From Thelonectria olida (Eukaryota; Ascomycota; Sordariomycetes; Hypocreales; Nectriaceae): DNA of 64,000 nucleotides. The translations under genes and the position numbers were made by a program. The number at the start of each line of letters is the position of its first letter. Within the stretch, counting starts at the first letter, position 1. Below are positions 22,222 through 33,360 of the stretch, in pieces. The DNA is taken from the NCBI GenBank assembly GCA_020736575.1, contig JAGPYM010000002.1, positions 2,666,001-2,730,000 of the forward strand, read 5' to 3'. A model generated the notes under the pieces. It ran no database searches, had not been told where the DNA came from, and saw nothing but the letters and a program-made list of their open reading frames with translations.

Positions 22222-24541
22222 TCACTCGGTCAACTTCTTCAGCTCCTTTTTGGAAATGGTGCTGACAAAAGCTCGCATGAGGAACTCTCGCCAAACCTTG
22301 TTGAGCTTCTCCTTGGGCTTCTTCTTCTTCTTCTTCTTTTTCTTTCCCTGGCTGTCGACGTGGTCGTCCTGGTCTTCGGCATCGTCTTCAACGTCGTCCT
22401 CCGTGACATCATCCTCCTTCTCGAGAAGATACAGCTCGTTCTCATATTCGCTGACATCCTCCGTCAGCGGGATCTTCAATTCTTGCTTTCCAATTCTATA
22501 CGCCAGCTTCAGATAGCTTCTGACTGTCAAATCGCGTAGCTTGTAGACCTTGTCGGTGAAAGTGCTGTACTCAATCTCAAACTTGAACTCTCTGGGCTGT
22601 GGTTTGTCGTGTTTCGGATCCCTGTCACTAAAATCTCCATCTCGCCACCGATTCTTATCTGCACCGTCCTCCATGTCGTTGTTGAGGTAAGTAAGATTCG
22701 CAAAGTACTGGGTGTAACCAGTCAAGGTGAATGGCTGAGGGAAGTAAGCCGGGCCAGGCGTTGAACCCTTGGGTGGATCATCAGGCATGACGAGGTTAGG
22801 ATCAGTGGGCTTCTTCTTTTTGCCTTTCTTTCCCTTCTTTCCCTTCTTCTTCTTCCTCCTTTCAGCCTCCAGGTCTCGCTTGAGTTCCAGATGGATCTGC
22901 TGCTCATCTTCATCATCCTCCCAAATTTCGGGAATGACAGGGGCTGTTTCGGGGTTGAAGCGATCAGTCCAAATAGGTGAGTCTTCGAGGCCCGTAATGT
23001 TGTACTCGATGACACGAATGCTGGGAAAGAAATTGGGGACAATGCTGGGGCTAACCAACGACAGCTGGTATCGCTCACCATACTTGCCGCCAATCTTCTT
23101 AAGGGGGTTCTTCTTCTTCCCCTTTTTGCCCTTCTTCCTTAGCCCGTCGGTGTCACCATCGTCGGTATCATCTTCTTCTTCATTTTCAACAGAGTTAGTG
23201 ACAACGCCCGGTAGGCCAGCCCAAGACTCCCTGAGTTCTTGAAGGTAGTCGCTCTTTGACTGCATGTCGAAGCTCTTTCCTTTTGAAGCCTTCTTCTTCT
23301 TCGTTGAACTTTGAGCAAGCAAGGTCTGCTCATTGGCGCCGAGGAGAGTGAGGTCAATGTCCTTGGTGTCTTGAAGCAGGAAATGGTCAATATTCATGTG
23401 GCCATAAAAGGCACCAGTGACGACATCCCGGTATTGCCTGAGCCATAAAGTGTACTTCTGCCAGCAAGTCTCGTCCCAATTCTGTTTGCTCTCGGTTCGG
23501 GCGGGAGGAACGTGGCCGATGAGGATGGCCTTCATACCACGCTCGCGAAGGCGCTGCAACTGAATGCTCAACCATTCGAGATGCTTAAAGCCAGGTTCGA
23601 GAGGGTCGGCGCAGCCATCAACGCCAGCGTTACGGTCGAAGAAGTACATGGTGTTGAGGCTGAATACGGACAGCTTGTCGGGGATCACCTCAACCTCGAA
23701 CCAGCCACCAAAGCCGAACGAGTGGCGTTGCTCTTCGGGGATGAAGCGGTACCAGATGTCGCTGTAGGCCTGAAGCCACTTGTTGGGCCCCGGGTAGAAG
23801 ATATTGTGAGGGAGAAAGTCATTGTTGCCAAAGGTAGGGATAATGGGAATGGTGAGCTGCTGGCCCTCATGGGAGAAGGCATCGACGATCTTTTGGGAGA
23901 GGAGCTTGTTGGTACCGAGTACGTCGCTTTTGTTTCGGGGAATCTTCTCGTCGCTATCGTGGCGGGCACTGTCGCCAGTCCAAATGACAAAGTCGACTTG
24001 GTCTTTCAGATTCGCGCGGATCCAATCGAGCGTCGAGTCGATGAGGGACAAGGGCGAGTCGCAATCGGTGGTCTCGGCGCCGTAGTGGCCGGCAGGGCCC
24101 TTTTTGCGATGGCAGGCGATGCCTTCTGCGGTGGAAGTGTGAGGCTTGTAGAAGGCGTCGGGATGGAAATCTAGAGTTCAAGATAGTGTTAGATTGAGTT
24201 TTTCCAGAGGCGACGTTGACAATGCTGTTTGTGGTGGGTAGCCCACGCGGCGAATTGGAGGGACTCAACGGCGACATCACACCACTCGTCGTTAAGCCCT
24301 ACCATGTGCTCATTCAATGCGCAAACATGGCGCACACAAACATACCTGTGATATGCAGGAACCTCCCTTGCAGCTTCCGAGGCTGATTCTGGTCGTGTAT
24401 CGGTGTTGTTCTGAAACTTGGTCCGTCTTGTTGTGGCGCGGCATCGAGCACGACCTGGCTGGTATCGGAAATTGGTGACGAGAAGACGCCAGGGAGCAAC
24501 AGGACGGCCGCGGCCAGCAGCCGGGCGCCTGAATTGGGCAT
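22222..24541 (-). CDS. PPN1: Endopolyphosphatase (vacuolar, Ppn1 family)
   Basis: Two exons (24541-24346, 24170-22222) give 714 residues. The 175-nt intron starts GTATGT and has TCTAACAC before TAG. The N-terminus has a hydrophobic segment (RLLAAAVLLLPGVFSS), a signal or membrane anchor as in yeast Ppn1. The calcineurin-type metallophosphatase motifs appear in order: DFH at 66-68, TGDSARHD at 130-137, GNNDF, GHVPP and GHMNIDHF. These are the metal ligands that let the enzyme cut inside inorganic polyphosphate chains in the vacuole. The C-terminal half has three lysine-rich blocks, each preceded by an acidic stretch, the last being nine or more consecutive Lys after EDDAEDQDD. A CACGTGGG site lies about 0.8 kb upstream. 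Confidence 0.95.
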
Positions 24542-24993
24542 TCTGGAGGAACGCAGCGGTGTCGAAGAGGAGGTGGTGCGGTGGTAGAGGCAGTTGGTGG
24601 GAGAGAAACAGCTTCAAGCTGAAATGGTTGAAGGTGGTGAGTGCCGAAAAGGAGTTTGGTGTGGGTGGAAGAGCTAAGTACTTGATAGGCGCTCTGTAAT
24701 CTGGAAAGTGGAAGAGAATTGATGGGTTGTCGGGAAAGCGCGAGTCACTTAGAGGAATAGCCTCAAATAGCACGAACAGCGAGAGGCAAATGTGCAGGCG
24801 CGATAGTGGAGAGTGAGGTCATTCCTTTGTTGGTCAGAGGAAAAAGACCAGGGTCCTTTGTTGCTGCAAGATGGAAAGACAGGGCGGATGCAACAACGAC
24901 TGCGTGGCAGGCAGCTATAACAAGGCTCTGGTCCAGCCAATGAAGAAAAAGAGTTCCTCTGTGTACGGTAGGTACAGTAGTAGGTAAGGTACC

Positions 24994-25011
24994 TACCTAG
25001 GTACCTAGGTA
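24994..25011. repeat. Overlapping TACCTAGGTA palindromes
   Basis: Two copies of the perfect 10-bp palindrome TACCTAGGTA (24994-25003 and 25002-25011). The same or the inverted core TAGGTACCTA recurs at 340-349, 8655-8664 and 58729-58738, always between genes. Confidence 0.7.
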
Positions 25012-25103
25012 GGGAGAAGAAGGTCAGGCAGGCTCCACCAAAGTAAAGTAGAGTTGGCAATGGCGGACTCTCCCTTGAAGTTTGAATTCGTCAATACCTA
25101 ATA

Positions 25104-25150
25104 AATGAAAAAGAAAAGGACAAAAAGAAAAGAAGAGAAAAGAAAAGAGG
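25104..25150. repeat. Purine-rich AAAAG/AAGAG tract
   Basis: Low-complexity A/G sequence in intergenic DNA. Confidence 0.6.
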
Positions 25151-25347
25151 TTCTTTCTCTTGAAAACTCCACGATAGAAGAGGAACACGGCCGAGTCAAT
25201 TTATATTTATGACAACAACCCCCAACCCCTCCATCGTCATCCTGTCAAGTCGGGCCTGCACAGTTAGTGTCCCTCTGCTGGCACGCGCCTCTGTCCAAAA
25301 CACCACTCGGACAGACTCTGACAACCAATCTTGGGGTGTAGCGGCTA

Positions 25348-25355
25348 CACGTGGG
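25348..25355 (-). promoter_or_regulatory. CACGTGGG motif, possible phosphate-response site
   Basis: CACGTGGG matches the high-affinity Pho4-type core known from yeast; NUC-1/PalcA factors bind similar sites in filamentous fungi. It is about 0.8 kb upstream of the endopolyphosphatase start, and a GATAAG follows it. A link to phosphate control of PPN1 is inference from sequence and position. Confidence 0.35.
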
Positions 25356-26241
25356 ATAAGGATTTGGGGTGATGGATGAGACGGGGTAAAAGGCCTGACA
25401 AAGGAGCCAGGACACTTGAGCACACGACACGCCTCGGATGACATGTGTTATTAATATGAACACTGGTTCAAGTAGTCAGGCAGTGTACGAACGGCGAATA
25501 TCGTTTACCCAAGTGCGTGTCTACTTTTATGTCGTCTCTTCAACAGCACCCGAATAAAAAGCAACGACAAGGCCTCCCGCAACAGGTGCAGAAAAGGGGC
25601 AACGAACTGCATGCAGTTTCATCGACATGGAGAGTTCCTCAGAGCCATCAAGACCATCAAGGTGCCATTTCCGCCCCCATCTTTCGGCCCCAGTCAGATA
25701 CAACTGTGCGTCATGCTCCTGGCCCCGTGCCGCTCCCTCTTGACTGGAGTTGACAGTAAATATTCAACTCCCCGCCACTTTGCTCGTTTTGGACAAGGCA
25801 GCCACTCGCCAGCGTGATCAAACAACGCAACCGAGTCACCTGCCAGAACCATGAGAATAGCCTGTGAGAAACGTCCGGTGTATTTTCATCCGTACAATTA
25901 CTACCCGCCTCTTGTAATACGTAAGTGCTGGCAGACGCTGACCTCTAAGGGAGCCTAAGCTTCATCGGGTTATCGAGCCCCACTAAAGAAAAAAATTCCC
26001 CGCCAGTACAAAGTATTTTCGCGCCTCCTCCAACCTCAATTTCTTCTTTTTTCCTCTTCACCAACGCAACTCTTGTCCCTCACGGCGCGACTCTTCCAAG
26101 TCGGCGTCTCGGTCGCCCTCTGCTCTTCCACAGGCGGCCACTACATGAGGGACTCACGTTGCTAGACCAATTCTTGCCGCTCGTTTGAGGGAGGTTGTAC
26201 GCTTTTGTGTGATGGCTTCCCATGGTTTTTTTGTGGCTACA

Positions 26242-26262
26242 TGCTTGCTTGCTTGCTTGCTT
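26242..26262. repeat. GCTT tetranucleotide repeat
   Basis: About five tandem GCTT units just downstream of the stop codon of the minus-strand secreted-protein gene. Confidence 0.7.
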
Positions 26263-26268
26263 ACTAAC

Positions 26269-27097
26269 CTAACCGTATGGTCGTGATTTTGATCGTGGTT
26301 TCGATGACCACCTGTTGTCCCATTTGCGGTCTGGATAAACCCAAGTCTTCTCCTTGGTTTCCTCGTAGAGTCTGTCCGCCGCCTCGTCAGCGTTGCCCTC
26401 GATATCCGCTGGTTGGTCCGACTCTTCCTCGTTGGTCGCCTCGTTTGCCTTGTGCTTGGCCTCCATCTTGCCATCGAGCTCGGCGAGAAACTCTTCTTTC
26501 TTGTTTGCCGTCCCCGTCCAGTTCTTCGTCCACACCTCTGTTGGTCCCAGGCCAAAGTCCTGATTGTGTAGATTCTTCTTGCAGGCCTTTGGGCTCCATA
26601 TGTGGTAGCTTTTCACGGGTTCCCCCCAATCCAAGCACATTCCCGTCTGGGGTTCGTACTTCTCGTAGTCGTACCACACCTCTGTGCCCGTGCAATCGCC
26701 GTCCGCGTAGCCGCGTATCTGCACGTGTGGCCAACGTTGCAAGTATGCACTGAGATGGCTGTCGGCCGGGTTGCACATGTTGTCACAGCCGCCGAAGTCT
26801 TTGATATACGGGTGCATCAGCGCTCCCGTCGCCTCGGCGCAGCCTGTTCCGTGATAGAGCGTGGCCATGCCATATTCTAGGACAAAAGTCATCAGTAACG
26901 CTCCGCATTGACGGCCAGTCGAGATGCCTCGAATCTCTTTCCATACCTCCTTCTGAACTGGCGATCGGCGGGTAAACCCTCACGTCGTACCCGGAGGCTG
27001 GGCTTTTATAGACGCCAGGTAGAACATCCGCGGCCCAGACATGAGGGGTGGGCAGGAGGGCCAATGCCACACTCCCAACCACGGCAAAATGCTTCAT
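26269..27097 (-). CDS. Small secreted cysteine-containing protein (orphan)
   Basis: Two exons (27097-26947, 26876-26269; a 70-nt intron GTATGG...CCTAG with TTACTGATG) give 252 residues. The first 22 residues form a clear signal peptide (MKHFAVVGSVALALLPTP, then HVWA before AD). The mature part has eight or so cysteines, e.g. CAEATG, GGCDNMCNPAD, GDCTGTEVWYD, TGMCLDWG and ACKKN, suggesting disulfides. A charged Glu/Lys-rich, probably disordered tail starts near residue 165. I do not recognise the family; size, secretion and cysteines are those of effector-like or surface proteins. The stop codon TAG is directly followed by GTTAGTAAG, which resembles a splice donor, so an alternative 3' exon is possible. 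Confidence 0.75.
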
Positions 27098-28109
27098 CCT
27101 GCCTTGGCAGGGAGCAGGATGGTAGTTGTCGAAATAAAGAGTCAGGAGAACAAAGATTCGTGTAAATGAGAACGGAAACGCTGGGGATGATGTTAGAGTG
27201 TAAAAGGCAGAGCAAATTCGCTAAGTTGGAAGAAGGTCAAGCCAAAAGAGGACGAACGACGCCTTATTATAGGACATCCAGAAAGAGTTCTCACGATGCC
27301 TTCCGTCTCCCGGCTCTTGGACAAACTATCCATATCAAGCGGAAGTTGCCTCAGAGTTACAGATATGACCTTGGGTAACGTGAATAAGCCAAACGCCTGG
27401 CACTATTACTCCTAACCTCATATTTGAATACTGTATGCAGGGTGTTTCCAGACCTTTAAACCGTCATAATAGGTACTTACGACCGCCAGAACACCATCGA
27501 TCTTACCAAGCGCGGCTATACAACCTCCCCCTGCATACCTAGGTGGCTGCACCATTACGGTCGAGACATGCCTTCTTATTCTTAGCCGTCATTAGCCCCG
27601 AGGAGAATTGCGCGTCTCGGCGTTTATACGTTGTTCTTCCAAGACACGGGCTGAGAGTATCACACTGTGAGGCGTTGTCGACTTACATAGTCCGGTCGCG
27701 CCACAACAGTATATACCGCAACGCTCAATAGTTTCGACCAATTGTCTTTGTCTCGCTGGGGCAAATTGCATCCCTCCCTTGTCTGTTTCCCCGTAATCTA
27801 CTGCCTCGTAATTTCCATCAACGTTCAGCTCTGGCGGCGACTAACATACAGAGTATCCCCGGCGCTTCTTTCCCTTTGTTTCCCATAAGAGTCAATCTCC
27901 ACCATTTTCAGCTATGGCGGCTCTTTGCATATTCGTGGGAATCTCCCGCTCGAACAAAGAATACGACCAGAGCGAGGCAGATTCCATGGAATTGGGAGGT
28001 CGAGGCTGGAGGAAGGAGAAAAGATACCCAGAGATAAAAGGCCGCTGAGTTCTCCTCGGCCGTCATAGGCGTAGTCCAGTTCGTCCACTTCACACTCATT
28101 CGTTTTAAG
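27098..28109. other. Promoter region between two secreted-protein genes
   Basis: The two flanking secreted-protein genes are divergent and share this spacer of about 1 kb. No coding sequence recognised. Confidence 0.5.
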
Positions 28110-29512
28110 ATGGGCTTCAAGCCATTCTTTTGTCTCGTCCTTCTCTCGGCCCCTCTCACCCAGGCCATACCCGAGGGCGGCGGTAGCAGCAAGTGCAAAC
28201 CCAGGGATCCTCCATTGCTGCTCAAGGGAGTCTCGTCCGTTGCTACAGCCGACCCGGACCCTGCCACCTGATATCATCCCCCAGTGCCTATCGGCTCGCT
28301 CCACGAAGTTGACTTGTCCGAGTTGAGCCCCGGCCTGGAAGGGTCCATCTTCATCGACGACAATGGCCAGCCCATCTATCTCACCGTCACGGTGGATGGC
28401 GCCGAGTATCTAGTCGATATTTCTGGCCCCGACAAGGTCGCCATTGTCGACCCCGATGGCACTTCGATGGTCGTCGACAACAACGGCCTCCATTTCGAGA
28501 CAGGCTGTGCTGTCAGAGTTGACATTGCTGTTAAGGACTTGCTCAAGCAGCTCGAAGACTTGAGAGACAAGACGCAACCTCCCGCTCGCCGCAGTGTCGA
28601 TCTCGTTCCTCGAGCCCCCCAACAGTCCTTCGCCGTGCAGGCTTCCGTCAAAGACCAGTGCGACAACCCCATCGAGAACCTCATCAGTCTCTCTCTAGGC
28701 AGCACGCCTTGTCTTGAAGATGCAGCCCAGAGCCAAGGCGGAAGCTTCTTCTGGAGCTGCGACTTCCCTGGCGCAAACAGCAAATTGGCCAAGTGCATCG
28801 ACGACGCCAACATCTGGCAGTCCACCTTTCCTCCGTCCTCTCTGCCATTTCGCTCCTGGGGGAGGCTGGCCTTGGCGCGATCGTCATCCGGCGCTTCATC
28901 CTCTCGGCGCTTCTGGCTGCCGAGATCTCAAGCGGTGGCCTTGCTTCGCCCATCGTTCTCGGTATCCTCGGCTTCCTCGCTGTCCTGGATCTCGTCAACA
29001 GGATCCGAGACGCCATCAACACGGGAGATCCCGACCGAGTCGCCAAGTTTCTCTGCAACCTCGCGAAGCCGTTCCTCGGCGAGTTCCCCATGCCGCTCAC
29101 CCTCTCCTACAGCAAGACGGGCGACAGCAAGGCCATCGAGTCGCTCAACGACGTCCCCACCTCGCTCATTTCCGCAGCCGTCACGTTTACCAACCCCGAC
29201 TCAACATGCAGCCAGTGCGAAAATGCCGGCACCTGCAACGGGTACTCGAACTGCGCTGCTGGTGGAGAGTGTTACTGCGGTGCTGATGCGGGCGGAGATG
29301 CAAAGTGCTTCTTGGATGCTTCCTGCGCGTCTTTGACCTCGTGCACGACGAGTTTGGAGTGTGGTGCGAGCCAGATGTGTCTTGTTGGAAGCTGCTGCGG
29401 TGCAGGTGTTTGCATCGAGAGCAGCTCTTGTGCGGTTCAACGAAGGGGGCTGTTGGCTCCGGGCCGTCGGGATGGCGATGCACCTGTTCTCTTTGCTTCA
29501 GGCTGGCAGTAA
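28110..29512 (+). pseudogene. Secreted Cys-rich protein gene with apparent frameshift
   Basis: The ATG at 28110 opens a signal peptide (MGFKPFFCLVLLSAPLTQA). An in-frame TGA at 28269 is removed if a 102-nt intron (28183-28284, GTAGCA...CCCCAG with CCTGATA) is spliced, joining EGG to VPIGSLHEVD. The frame runs to CIDDANIWQ near 28820, where protein character jumps to another frame (HLSSVLSAISLLGEAG onward) and continues to TAA at 29512. No convincing intron sits at the jump; a weak-donor intron 28711-28820 would fit the phase but removes good coding sequence. The second half has a hydrophobic segment (LGAIVIRRFILSALLAAE...GILGFLAVLDLV) and a Cys-rich tail (about 18 Cys, e.g. CENAGTCNGYSNC, ECYCGAD, CCGAGVC). 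It is therefore either a recently broken gene or one with a sequencing indel. Family not recognised. Confidence 0.6.
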
Positions 29513-30588
29513 GATGCCATGGTAAATAACCTGGTGCCGGGGTTACCCTTCGTTCTTAGGGTATCAAGTAAGTTACCCGTCAAATTTATAGTTCTCACCT
29601 TGTGATTATAAAACTGTTTATTCCTTTCCAACCCAAACATACAGTACGCTCCGGTGTTGGTGGCGCCTTTTTTTGCATGCGTGCTGAATTGGTTAATGAG
29701 TTCGGTTTTATTCATTATTTTTGTAAGCCTAAACCTCTGCTTCTTTGTTGAATCCAGTATCAAGGTAGCCTTTTATTATTAATGAATTGGAGGCTTGTAA
29801 GGAGAGCATCTTGACCAGGATTGAGAACATTCTGAAGAGCCGAAATAGCCGGCGTAGATGGCATGAGCTTCAGCTGAGTATTTTTGTTTAGTTGGCCAAT
29901 CTTCAGCAAGTGGACAAGCCTCGGCAGAGGTGGTTGACAAGCCATTTGAGCACAATGAGGCGCACACTGAAGGCAGCATGGAGCTGAGAGCGCGCAAACC
30001 GCAGCACAGCCGCCGATTGCCGCCAAGGCCGCAGCGACCAAGCCCAAGGCGTTTCAGCTCTCTCTAAAATGCTCATCACACTAACTATCACACTTATCAC
30101 AGTAGCATCATGGTGGAAAGAGTTCCTCGCAGCGTGACTGCCGTCGGGTCGCCAAGACGCACACCCGCGGGTACTCCCGCCCTTCTCGCGGCAATGTCGC
30201 ATGCGCATCAGAACACACTCGAATGATTGGCTTCGCGGGGAACTGTTCATTTCCCAAGCCCCACTATTTGTTATACATCGACCCCTCCTGCTTGCGGCAG
30301 GAGCGCTTCCTTGAAGTCTAAATTCCTACAAATGCTCAGCACGCGCGATGGAACCAGGTAAGTTAATTAATCACACTCAATGTCTTACGTGTGATAGTGA
30401 TAGTTTTTCCCGCGCTAAAAGTCTGGCGCTGATCGCGCTGAATCCTTCGATGCGTGGCGTTAAGGCGTCAGTTCCTTCCCTCGTTGAATAGTCTCTCATG
30501 TCGCATTCCTCTTTTCGCAATTCATCTCTTCCCCCTCCCCCAACATTCATTTCCCTTTATTCCTCCTTAGTACAGGCCCACGATATTA
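29513..30588. other. Intergenic; possible short Cys-rich frame only
   Basis: Contains the promoter of the GT32 gene. A minus-strand frame (about 30040-29760) has a curious GGCAAVCALSAPCCLQC stretch but no ATG, and it is not called. Confidence 0.4.
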
Positions 30589-31607
30589 ATGTTTCCATCA
30601 AAGACCCCCAAAACCCACGTGTATGTGCTGCTGGCAGCCATCACGCTGACTCTGTTCTTACTAGCAAACTACACCTACGCACCATCAGACTGTGAGTGGC
30701 GCATGTAGATATGCCATCCGCCCCGATGGACGTACCGGAAGCTGACCAGGCACATCGCATAGCAACCCCCTTCGACCAAACATCGCCCTCCCCGCCAGAG
30801 TCCGCGTTGCAGTCCCTCTCCAAGAAACCCTTCCCCCACAAGATCTGGCAGAGTTGGAAAGACGATTCAGAAGACCCGACAGACCGAACAGTCGGCTTCC
30901 CCCATCAATGGCGCGTCGTCAATCCCGACTGGCGGTACGAGCGCATTATCGATGCCAACATCGATGCATACGTGGTAGACCAATTCGATAACAAGACCTC
31001 GTCCGTCTTTACTAGCATACACGATCCCATCTTAAAGGCAGACTTCCTCAGATATCTGATTCTGCTCAAGGAAGGCGGCGTGTGGGCCGACATTGACGTC
31101 TTACCGAAACAGCCCGTGTCAAAATGGATTCCAGATAAATATCGAGATTCAGGCGTGAACCTGGTCATTGGCATTGAGAACGACCATCACCACCAGCCCA
31201 TTTGGCCAGGCTCCAACTACTCGGTCCAGCTGTGCCAGTATACCGTCCTGGCCAAGCCGGGACACCCAGCCATACAGGCCGTCGTCGATGAAACGACAAA
31301 GGGCGTGCAAGAGCTCCTCGAGAGGAAGCCCAAGGGTCCGATCACGTTTGAGGATGTCATGGGTACCACCGGGCCCTTCACTTTTACGAAAGGCTTAATG
31401 GATTACTTCACGAGTGTAACGGGCGAGGTGCATAACGGCGATGAGTTAGATTCGCTGAAAGAACCCCGACTAATTGGCGACGTTCTAGTATTGCCAAAGG
31501 ATAGCTTTGGCTGGTTATCATTTGAGAACACGCATGAGGAGGGCGATCCCACCATCCTCGTCCAGCATTTGTTTATTGGATCTTGGCGGGAAGGCCACCC
31601 GGGTTAG
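30589..31607 (+). CDS. GT32 alpha-1,6-mannosyltransferase-like (Och1 family)
   Basis: Two exons (30589-30691, 30763-31607) give 315 residues. The 71-nt intron starts GTGAGT, has AGCTGACC and ends CATAG. Residues 12-27 (YVLLAAITLTLFLLAN) form a single N-terminal membrane anchor typical of Golgi type II glycosyltransferases. The GT32 region starts at PHKIWQSWK (59-67), continues through WRVVNPDWRYERI, and has the DXD metal-nucleotide motif in GGVWADIDVLP (Asp144, Asp146). The family transfers mannose from GDP-mannose to N-glycans in the Golgi. It is on the short side for Och1 itself, so it is more likely a fungal paralogue. The gene is convergent with the Ecm33-like wall protein. Confidence 0.9.
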
Positions 31608-31882
31608 ATGAGATGATGCGGCGATTTAAAACGACCAATTTCCTAGAACTATTAAAATGCGAGCGTCTGTTATAGACAAGCAGTTAGCAATGGCTCGGTC
31701 GCGTTATTGTTGGACAATTTTTCTGCTCCCCCAATGCGAGGCTCGCTTGTGGAGCAGTCGCACAAACTGATGCAGAGATGATATGAAAGTATTCCCAGTT
31801 TCCTTTTCCTATCCGATATTTAACTCTAATGAAATAAAAGCAAGTAGTTGGTATCACGCAGTGTTACCGCCTCTTGAATCTA

Positions 31883-33360
31883 TTAAATCAAGTAAAAAGC
31901 AATTGCTGCCGATGCAGCCCCATAGTGCCACAGCCCATGAAGACCAATAGGACTAGCGGCCGACTCGGTGACATTGTCGCACTTATAGTCACTGGGTAAC
32001 ACTCCTCGGCTCTTCAAATCGTCAAATGGTGTGCAGTTAAATGACGTTTCTTGGTTCTGGTTGGGCGATATCGTGAACTCTTTCAGGACCTTGAGACTGT
32101 TGTTGCCATTGGCGTGATAGTCGAGAAACGAGTCACTACAGGTAAGTTAGCCAGAAGATATTCCATGGGCGGTTCGAGCGATGAGACTTACAAGAAACCG
32201 TTAGTGACGTTGACTCCAGTAATTGAGATCTTGGACATGTTCTTCTCGGGCCAGTACCACAACTGCTCGTCGCCATCATACTGAGAAGCCAAGTTTAAGC
32301 TGTCGCACGAGGAAATGCTCAAGTCAAAGTCCTCCCAGCTAAGCGCAGCTCTCGGGAGCTTGATGCTCTGCAAGCTGTCACTCGTAGCCACACTCAAGCC
32401 CGAACAGTGGTCAAAGGGAAGCTCAAGCTCCTCTATGTAGTCATCAGCCTCGACGGTGAGGCCCCCCACCGTCAGGTTCTTGACTGCTGAGTGGCGGTTC
32501 AGCGCGGTAATGTTGCCTTTAAGTACCAGGCTGTCAATCTCCATGGCCGATGCGCGCGAGTTGCCCAGCGTCACGTTGATATTGTTCCCCGACACCCACA
32601 GGCGCGGCACCTTGGCCCAGGCAAAGTTGAGGCGGTCCAGGTTGGGCAGGTACTCGCCCGAGATGGTGACGCCGGACTGGTCCGCGCTGCCGTTGGCCTC
32701 GATGGGGTGGTTGAAGAAGCTGTCAACGTTTGTGACGGCGGCGGCCCAGAAGGCGACGGCGCCGTACTTGTTCTCACCCGTGAAGCCCTCAAGCCCCTCA
32801 TGCTCCAGCTTGGTAAGGTTTTGGGCCTCGAGGATGAAGTAGCCCAGGCGAGCGAGCTTGGTGATGTCAAGCGTCTTGAGCTGGTGCAGGCGCTTCAGCG
32901 ATACGGAGCCCTGGACCTCTGTGAGGGCTGGGAATGACAGCTCCTGGAGGCCCTGAAAGTACCAGAAGTCAATGGCGCCGCCGACCTTTGTGAGGGTGGT
33001 GCTGGAGATGGTGAAGGCATCAGGGATGGTGCAGTCGTCCCAGGCCTCCTCGCAGCCCGAGTGGGTGATGTCGCCCTGGATCTCGGTGACACCGTCGAGA
33101 TTGATATCTTCGCTCAGCGTCTTTGAGAAGCCCAAGTTGCCGGTGATGACGGTGCAGCTGCCGCGGACGTCTGCGGCATCGTCTGCGTCTGCAATGGTGA
33201 CATTTGTGCAGTCTACTGCTTGAGCAACGCCTATGCGATGGTTAGTAAGAAGGATTTTTTGGGTCTTGTGCTGGATCAAATCATGGAAACACTTGCCTGC
33301 GAATAATAATAGTTGAAGTAGTAGCAACAGCCACCGACCAGCGACGCCTCGTACCTGCAT
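31883..33360 (-). CDS. GPI-anchored Ecm33/Sps2-like cell wall protein
   Basis: Three exons (33360-33297, 33230-32192, 32135-31883) give 451 residues. Intron 1 (33296-33231) has a GC donor, GCAAGT, with ACTAACC before CATAG; phase allows only this join. Splicing makes a perfect signal peptide ending LLLFAGVAQA before VDCTN. The body shows leucine-rich Ecm33-type repeats, e.g. LTEVQGSVSLKRLHQL, NLTKLEHEGL and YLPNLDRLNFAW, with several N-glycosylation sites. Intron 2 (32191-32136, GTAAGT...TGTAG) leads to a last exon ending in a GPI signal: ESAASP spacer then a hydrophobic tail ending AAIAFYLI. Ecm33 proteins sit at the plasma membrane and wall and are needed for wall integrity. Start codon: the ATG at 33360. 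Confidence 0.9.

Larger units (their letters stand above)
24542..26268. other. PPN1 promoter region and intergenic DNA
   Basis: No gene seen. It contains overlapping TACCTAGGTA palindromes (24994-25011), a purine-rich AAAAG/AAGAG tract (25104-25150) and a CACGTGGG site followed by GATAAG. Since the gene at 26269 ends here, this region should mainly serve PPN1. Confidence 0.5.

Noticed and set aside
29760..30047. Minus-strand short frame with a GGCAAVCALSAPCCLQC stretch
   Set aside because: It has no ATG, no supported splice to a start, and the rest of the frame is not protein-like.
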